Source of the DNA: Kluyvera genomosp. 3
GTDB taxonomy: Bacteria; Pseudomonadota; Gammaproteobacteria; Enterobacterales; Enterobacteriaceae
Assembly: GCA_002211745.1 (NCBI GenBank)
Contig: CP022114.1
Span: forward strand, 1,178,001 to 1,242,000
DNA: 64,000 nucleotides
Reading direction: 5' to 3'
Made by a program: the position numbers and the translations under genes. The notes under the pieces were generated by a model that saw nothing but the letters and a program-made list of their open reading frames with translations, had not been told where the DNA came from and searched no databases. Shown one piece after another: positions 60,487 through 64,000 of the stretch (positions within the stretch are counted from its first letter, which is position 1; the number at the start of each line of letters is the position of its first letter).

Positions 60487-60621
60487 ATTTTTTAATCCTG
60501 AAAGCTAAGATGTATTGACCTTCTTTTTTTGTGCCCTAAGGATGTTGCTGGTTAGTTATCAATCTGTGAAATAGTAAATATCTACCAGCTGAGACGTTTT
60601 TTCGATAACAAGGAGAGGGAC

Positions 60622-61502
60622 ATGGAACTGAGGCACCTACGCTACTTCGTCGCGGTGGCGCAGGAGTTAAACTTCACCCGAGCTGCAGAGAAATTGCACA
60701 CCTCGCAGCCCTCCCTGAGTAGTCAAATACGCGATCTGGAGCAGTGCGTGGGCGTCGCGTTGCTGGAACGCGACAAGCGCAAAGTGACCCTCACGGCAGC
60801 CGGTGAGTGTTTCCTGCAGGATGCGCAGGCCATTCTGGACAATGCGGAACAGGCCAAGCTGCGGGCGCGTAAAGCGGCGCTGAATAACGACCATCTGGCG
60901 ATTGGCTTTGTTCCCTCCGCCGAGGTGAATCTGCTGCCAAAGGTACTGCCGATGCTGCGTCTGCGTCAGCCTGAAACCCATATCGAGCTGGCGAGTCTGA
61001 TAACCACGCAGCAAGAAGAGAAGCTGCGGAGCGGTGAACTGGACGTCGGGCTGATGCGCTATCCTGTTCACGGCAGGACATTGAATTTATTGAGCTGTTT
61101 CATGAACCGCTGGTGGTGGTGCTGCCGGTAGGTCATCCACTATCCCGCGAGGAGAGTATTTCCGCCCAGCAGTTACACGGTGTGAATTTTGTCACCACCG
61201 ACCCGGACTATTCCGGCGAACTTTCATCGGTAGTCAACGCGTGGTTTGAGAAAGAGCGCAGCCAGCCGAATATCGTACAGGTGGCGACCAATATCCTGGT
61301 GACCATGAACCTCGTTGGTATGGGGCTGGGGACCACTTTGATACCCGGTTATATGAATAATTTTAATACCGGACAGGTGGTTTTTCGGCCAATTAAAGGC
61401 GAAGTGCCGACGCTGGCGCTGCTGATGGCGTGGAAAAAGGGCGAGCTAAAGCCCGCCCTAAGGGATTTTATCGAGCTGGCGCAGCGTCAGGCAATGGCGT
61501 AG
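60622..61502 (+). CDS. hcaR: LysR-family activator of the hca cluster (frameshifted)
   Basis: Regulator of hcaEFCBD, transcribed divergently across a 135-base gap. N-terminal HTH MELRHLRYFVAVAQELNFTRAAEKLHTSQPS (in parts), then an effector domain with LTIGF-like AIGFVPSAEVNLLPKVLP. One G missing at 61072-61073. Corrected length 293. The gap holds the shared promoter region. Confidence 0.94.
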
Positions 61503-61505
61503 ACG

Positions 61506-62588
61506 CTACCTCACAATAACGGTGATGGTCGCGGTACCGCTAAATTTCCCAGGCGCGGGTGTTCCGCCGAGCAGATTAATCGGCCAGGCCTTCAGGCTGA
61601 CGGCCCCCGGCCTGAAGTATCGATACTCATCAACCCGTTTGTGAACGGGATATTGATAGCACCGCCGCCGCCATCGGTACGGGCCATTCTCACACCGATG
61701 TCCGGGACGTTATCGCCCTCCCGGCGGCGGGCGACTAACGTGTACTGATCAACCACATCATCGCCATCAATCCTCATTTCCATGTCATTTTTGATGCTGG
61801 TGGTATCGCCGCAGTCATAGCGAATATCAAAATTGACCGGCGTATAGCCGTCCGGCATAACATTTTTGGTGGTGAAGCGGTTGGCATTGATAAAACCGAG
61901 ATCGACCTGAATCACGTCGCCCTGGTTGATTTTGCAATCCTGAGGCACGGTAATGCGCCCTGGAGACGTAGCTCGGCGATATCCTCCATCATGCTCATCG
62001 GTTGAAAGCTCGTCGTGGTACTCCATCCAGCCCGAACCGCCGCGACCAGTGTGTCCGGGATCACCAGTTCCCCAGAAAGGGTTTGGTGACGTACAACGTA
62101 AAACGGGTATTTGCGCCGATCGTCACGGGGCGGCGCGAATGTCAGGCGGATCGGCTCTGCACACGCTGCCTTTGCTGCTACTGGGCTGTAAGAGCCACTT
62201 TCCTGAATGGGTTTCGTGTTCAGCGGCGTGATGGCCGTTGCGCCGGGAATATCGTCAACTTCGGTTTTAATATCCAGATTATCATTGAGATGGTAATAGC
62301 CGCTGAGTTTACCTTTTTGCGATAGCGCACTGCTGACTGTGTAGAACAGGCCCACTTTTGTCCCTGCATCACAGCTGCAATCTATTTGATAGGCGCTTCC
62401 AGTGAGGGGGTTGGCAATTCCTGCGTCGTTCCAGCGACGTTCTCGGCTTGCGTCCAGTCTTTGGTTGCATTTGTGCTGAAACTGCCTTTTGCGGAGCAAG
62501 CTCCGGAGATCGCGTGGGCTGGGGTCGTCAATAGCGCCAGTAGCACGGCAATAATGGTGGTTTTTATTAACGGCTTCTTCATTGACAT
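61506..62588 (-). CDS. Fimbrial tip adhesin/minor subunit (multiple frame breaks)
   Basis: Two-domain adhesin of a chaperone-usher pilus. Signal peptide KTTIIAVLLALLTTPAHA, a receptor domain with Cys pairs (QIDCSCDAG), and a pilin-type C-terminal domain (GRITVPQDCKINQGDVIQVDLG) ending in the donor-strand motif TATITVIVR. Breaks are inferred at 62418-62419, 62127-62130 (surplus C or two missing), 62070-62073, 61958-61960 and 61604-61608. The start overlaps the usher stop by 10 bases. Ligand unknown. Confidence 0.75.
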
Positions 62589-64000
62589 AGTGCACTCCCA
62601 TTCTGGATTGCGGCGCTGCGACCGGTATTTTCCGGCAGGCTAAAGGTGAATTGGCACTGTTGATCCGGCTGGTTGCCCAGCGTACGGACCAGCTCTGCGG
62701 CTGGCTGTTCACTCCGGTGATGTACAGCACGCCACCTTCATCGACGATACTCTGCTGCGTCTGACTGCTGGCCATGGCGCCAAAGGGCAGCGCTTTCCCA
62801 CGGGCATCGGTAAGTTTCAGCAGCACGCGGTAACCTGTCTGAGCCATAAAATGCGCAGTAACGGCGGCGCCCGGTTAGGTACCACGGTGCGCACGGTTTC
62901 AGTGACATCGACGTTATCTGGCATTTGCGTGGTGTCGAGGGCGATGGCGTTTTCCTGATACGCCGTCAGGTAAGGGATAACGGCATAGCCAAAATAGTCG
63001 GTGGCGATACCGGGATAATTTTTCACCCGAATCCCAGCCGCACCGTTGGCGTCAATTAGCGCAAAGGCATTGCCCAGCGGCTGCGACAACGTTACGCCGT
63101 GGCGATGGGCGACGATACCGCCGGAAAGGCCGTAGCTCAGTTGGCGGTTATCGCTGCTGTAGTCATAGCCAGCATTCAGCGTACCGTAGGCAGAACGGTA
63201 GCTGCCGTACAGGCTGCTGCTGTCTGAGTCGTCGCCCTGGCTTTGGCGCTGTTTCAGGTTGTAGCTCAGTCGATTATCTTCCAGCAGTGAGCCGTTAATG
63301 CCCACCTCATGCTGAGTAGCGCGATTGCGCTGATCGGTGGTGCGCCAGGTCGCCTGGGCGTGCGACAGCCAGCGATCGAGCGGCACGCTCAGGCTGAGCG
63401 ACAGCGTACGATCGTTTTCGCTGTCCTGCGAATGAGTGAACTGGCCGCTGAGGTTATAGCTCACGCCCCACAGATTACCGTTCAGGCCAATCGACAGATT
63501 TTTATCCTGTTGTCCACGATCCCAGTACTCCTGTTGTGAGCCGGAGGCATAAAAGCTCATGCCGACCAATAGCGATTGGCTAATGCTGAACTGAGTTTCG
63601 CTGCGCAGGCGGTCGTCGGCGTTGATATCCTTCTGGTTGGCATCAGAGAAGTTGAAATAACCGCTACTGGTGTAGCGGTAGTAGCTTAGCGACACGCTGG
63701 TGCCGCTTTCCGGTAGATCTTTGATGTACTGAGTGCGCCAACTGTAGCCGTGATAGTTTTCGTCGTTATTAAGCTGAGTGTCCGCGCGGCTGACGTCCAC
63801 TGATACCGCCCCAGTACGCCGAGCGTAGAACCAAGGCCCAGAGCCACCGCCCGGTAGTCCTGCGAGGCGTTCAGCCCACCATAGAGCGTGAACGTATTGT
63901 TCAGACCATAACTGGCAGTGCTTTCAAGGAACTCCGGCTCGTTGCTGTCCTGCGCGCTGGCCGCGCGAAAGCGCCCAGCGGTGACGCTGTATTTCAGATA
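62579..64000 (-). CDS. Fimbrial outer-membrane usher, C-terminal part (partial, three frame breaks)
   Basis: Outer-membrane assembly platform of a chaperone-usher pilus; the N-terminus lies beyond the window. Beta-barrel repeats (SVSLSYYRYTSSGYFNFSD, YGSYRSAYGTLNAGYDYSS), then the plug/C-terminal domains (GIRVKNYPGIATDYFGYAVIPYLTAYQENAIALDT). Breaks at 63809-63812, 62870-62872 and 62686-62688, one base each. The stop overlaps the adhesin start. Not assignable to a named operon by eye. Confidence 0.85.

Overview
This is a chromosomal window from a gammaproteobacterium of the Enterobacteriaceae. Gene order and reconstructed protein lengths follow Escherichia coli and Salmonella closely (lepA-lepB-rnc-era-recO-pdxJ-acpS-yfhL-yfhH-pgpC-tadA; mltF/purL; glmY-glrKGR-glnB; hmp/glyA; hcaEFCBD/hcaR). 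The cadCBA-dtpC block between glnB and hmp, the rhamnosidase operon between tadA and mltF, and a fimbrial operon next to hcaR are not the E. coli K-12 arrangement. They fit a Klebsiella/Raoultella/Kluyvera/Salmonella-like relative; the species cannot be fixed from the sequence alone.

Layout. (1) 1-21914: the late (virion) half of a contractile-tailed prophage. It runs from terminase, portal, head morphogenesis, a Nudix-DUF2213 fusion, cement protein and capsid through connectors, sheath, tube, tail chaperone and tape measure to baseplate and tail fibre. A probable secreted lysogenic-cargo gene lies on the opposite strand at 19848-20242. The early half, including any integrase, lies outside the window to the left. 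(2) About 21915-22125: the prophage/host junction directly in front of lepA, the region used by Salmonella Gifsy-1. (3) 22126-31261: translation, secretion and RNA-processing housekeeping genes. (4) 31271-35461: an accessory operon of sugar symporter, GH78 rhamnosidase and AraC-type regulator. (5) 35616-41283: mltF and, divergently, purL under a PurR box. (6) 41360-45728: the cell-envelope/amino-sugar circuit, with glmY preceded by three GlrR sites and a sigma-54 promoter, then glrK-glrG-glrR, then glnB. (7) 45774-52701: acid-inducible lysine decarboxylation (cadC, cadBA) with a peptide transporter. (8) 52838-55600: hmp and glyA, divergent. (9) 55730-61502: yphA and the phenylpropionate dioxygenase cluster hcaEFCBD with its regulator hcaR. 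(10) 61506-64000: the end of a chaperone-usher fimbrial operon (usher, tip adhesin).

A dominating property is that most genes are broken by single-base deletions in short homopolymers, mostly G or C. I infer about 100 of them, roughly one per 640 bases, in essential and accessory genes and in both prophage and host. Restoring one base at each run gives proteins with the expected E. coli lengths (LepA 599, LepB 324, RNase III 226, Era 301, PdxJ 243, PurL 1295, GlyA 417, Hmp 396, HcaE 453). The best reading is consensus/sequencing error, not gene decay. The CDS entries below therefore give whole reconstructed genes and note where the frame breaks.

The most unusual biology is in the prophage. 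It has a perfect Nudix box fused to a DUF2213 capsid-maturation/scaffold protein. One small beta-type module is inserted in three unrelated virion proteins (cement, sheath, baseplate J). It also carries a secreted two-cysteine cargo protein and a polyglycine-rich fibre tip.
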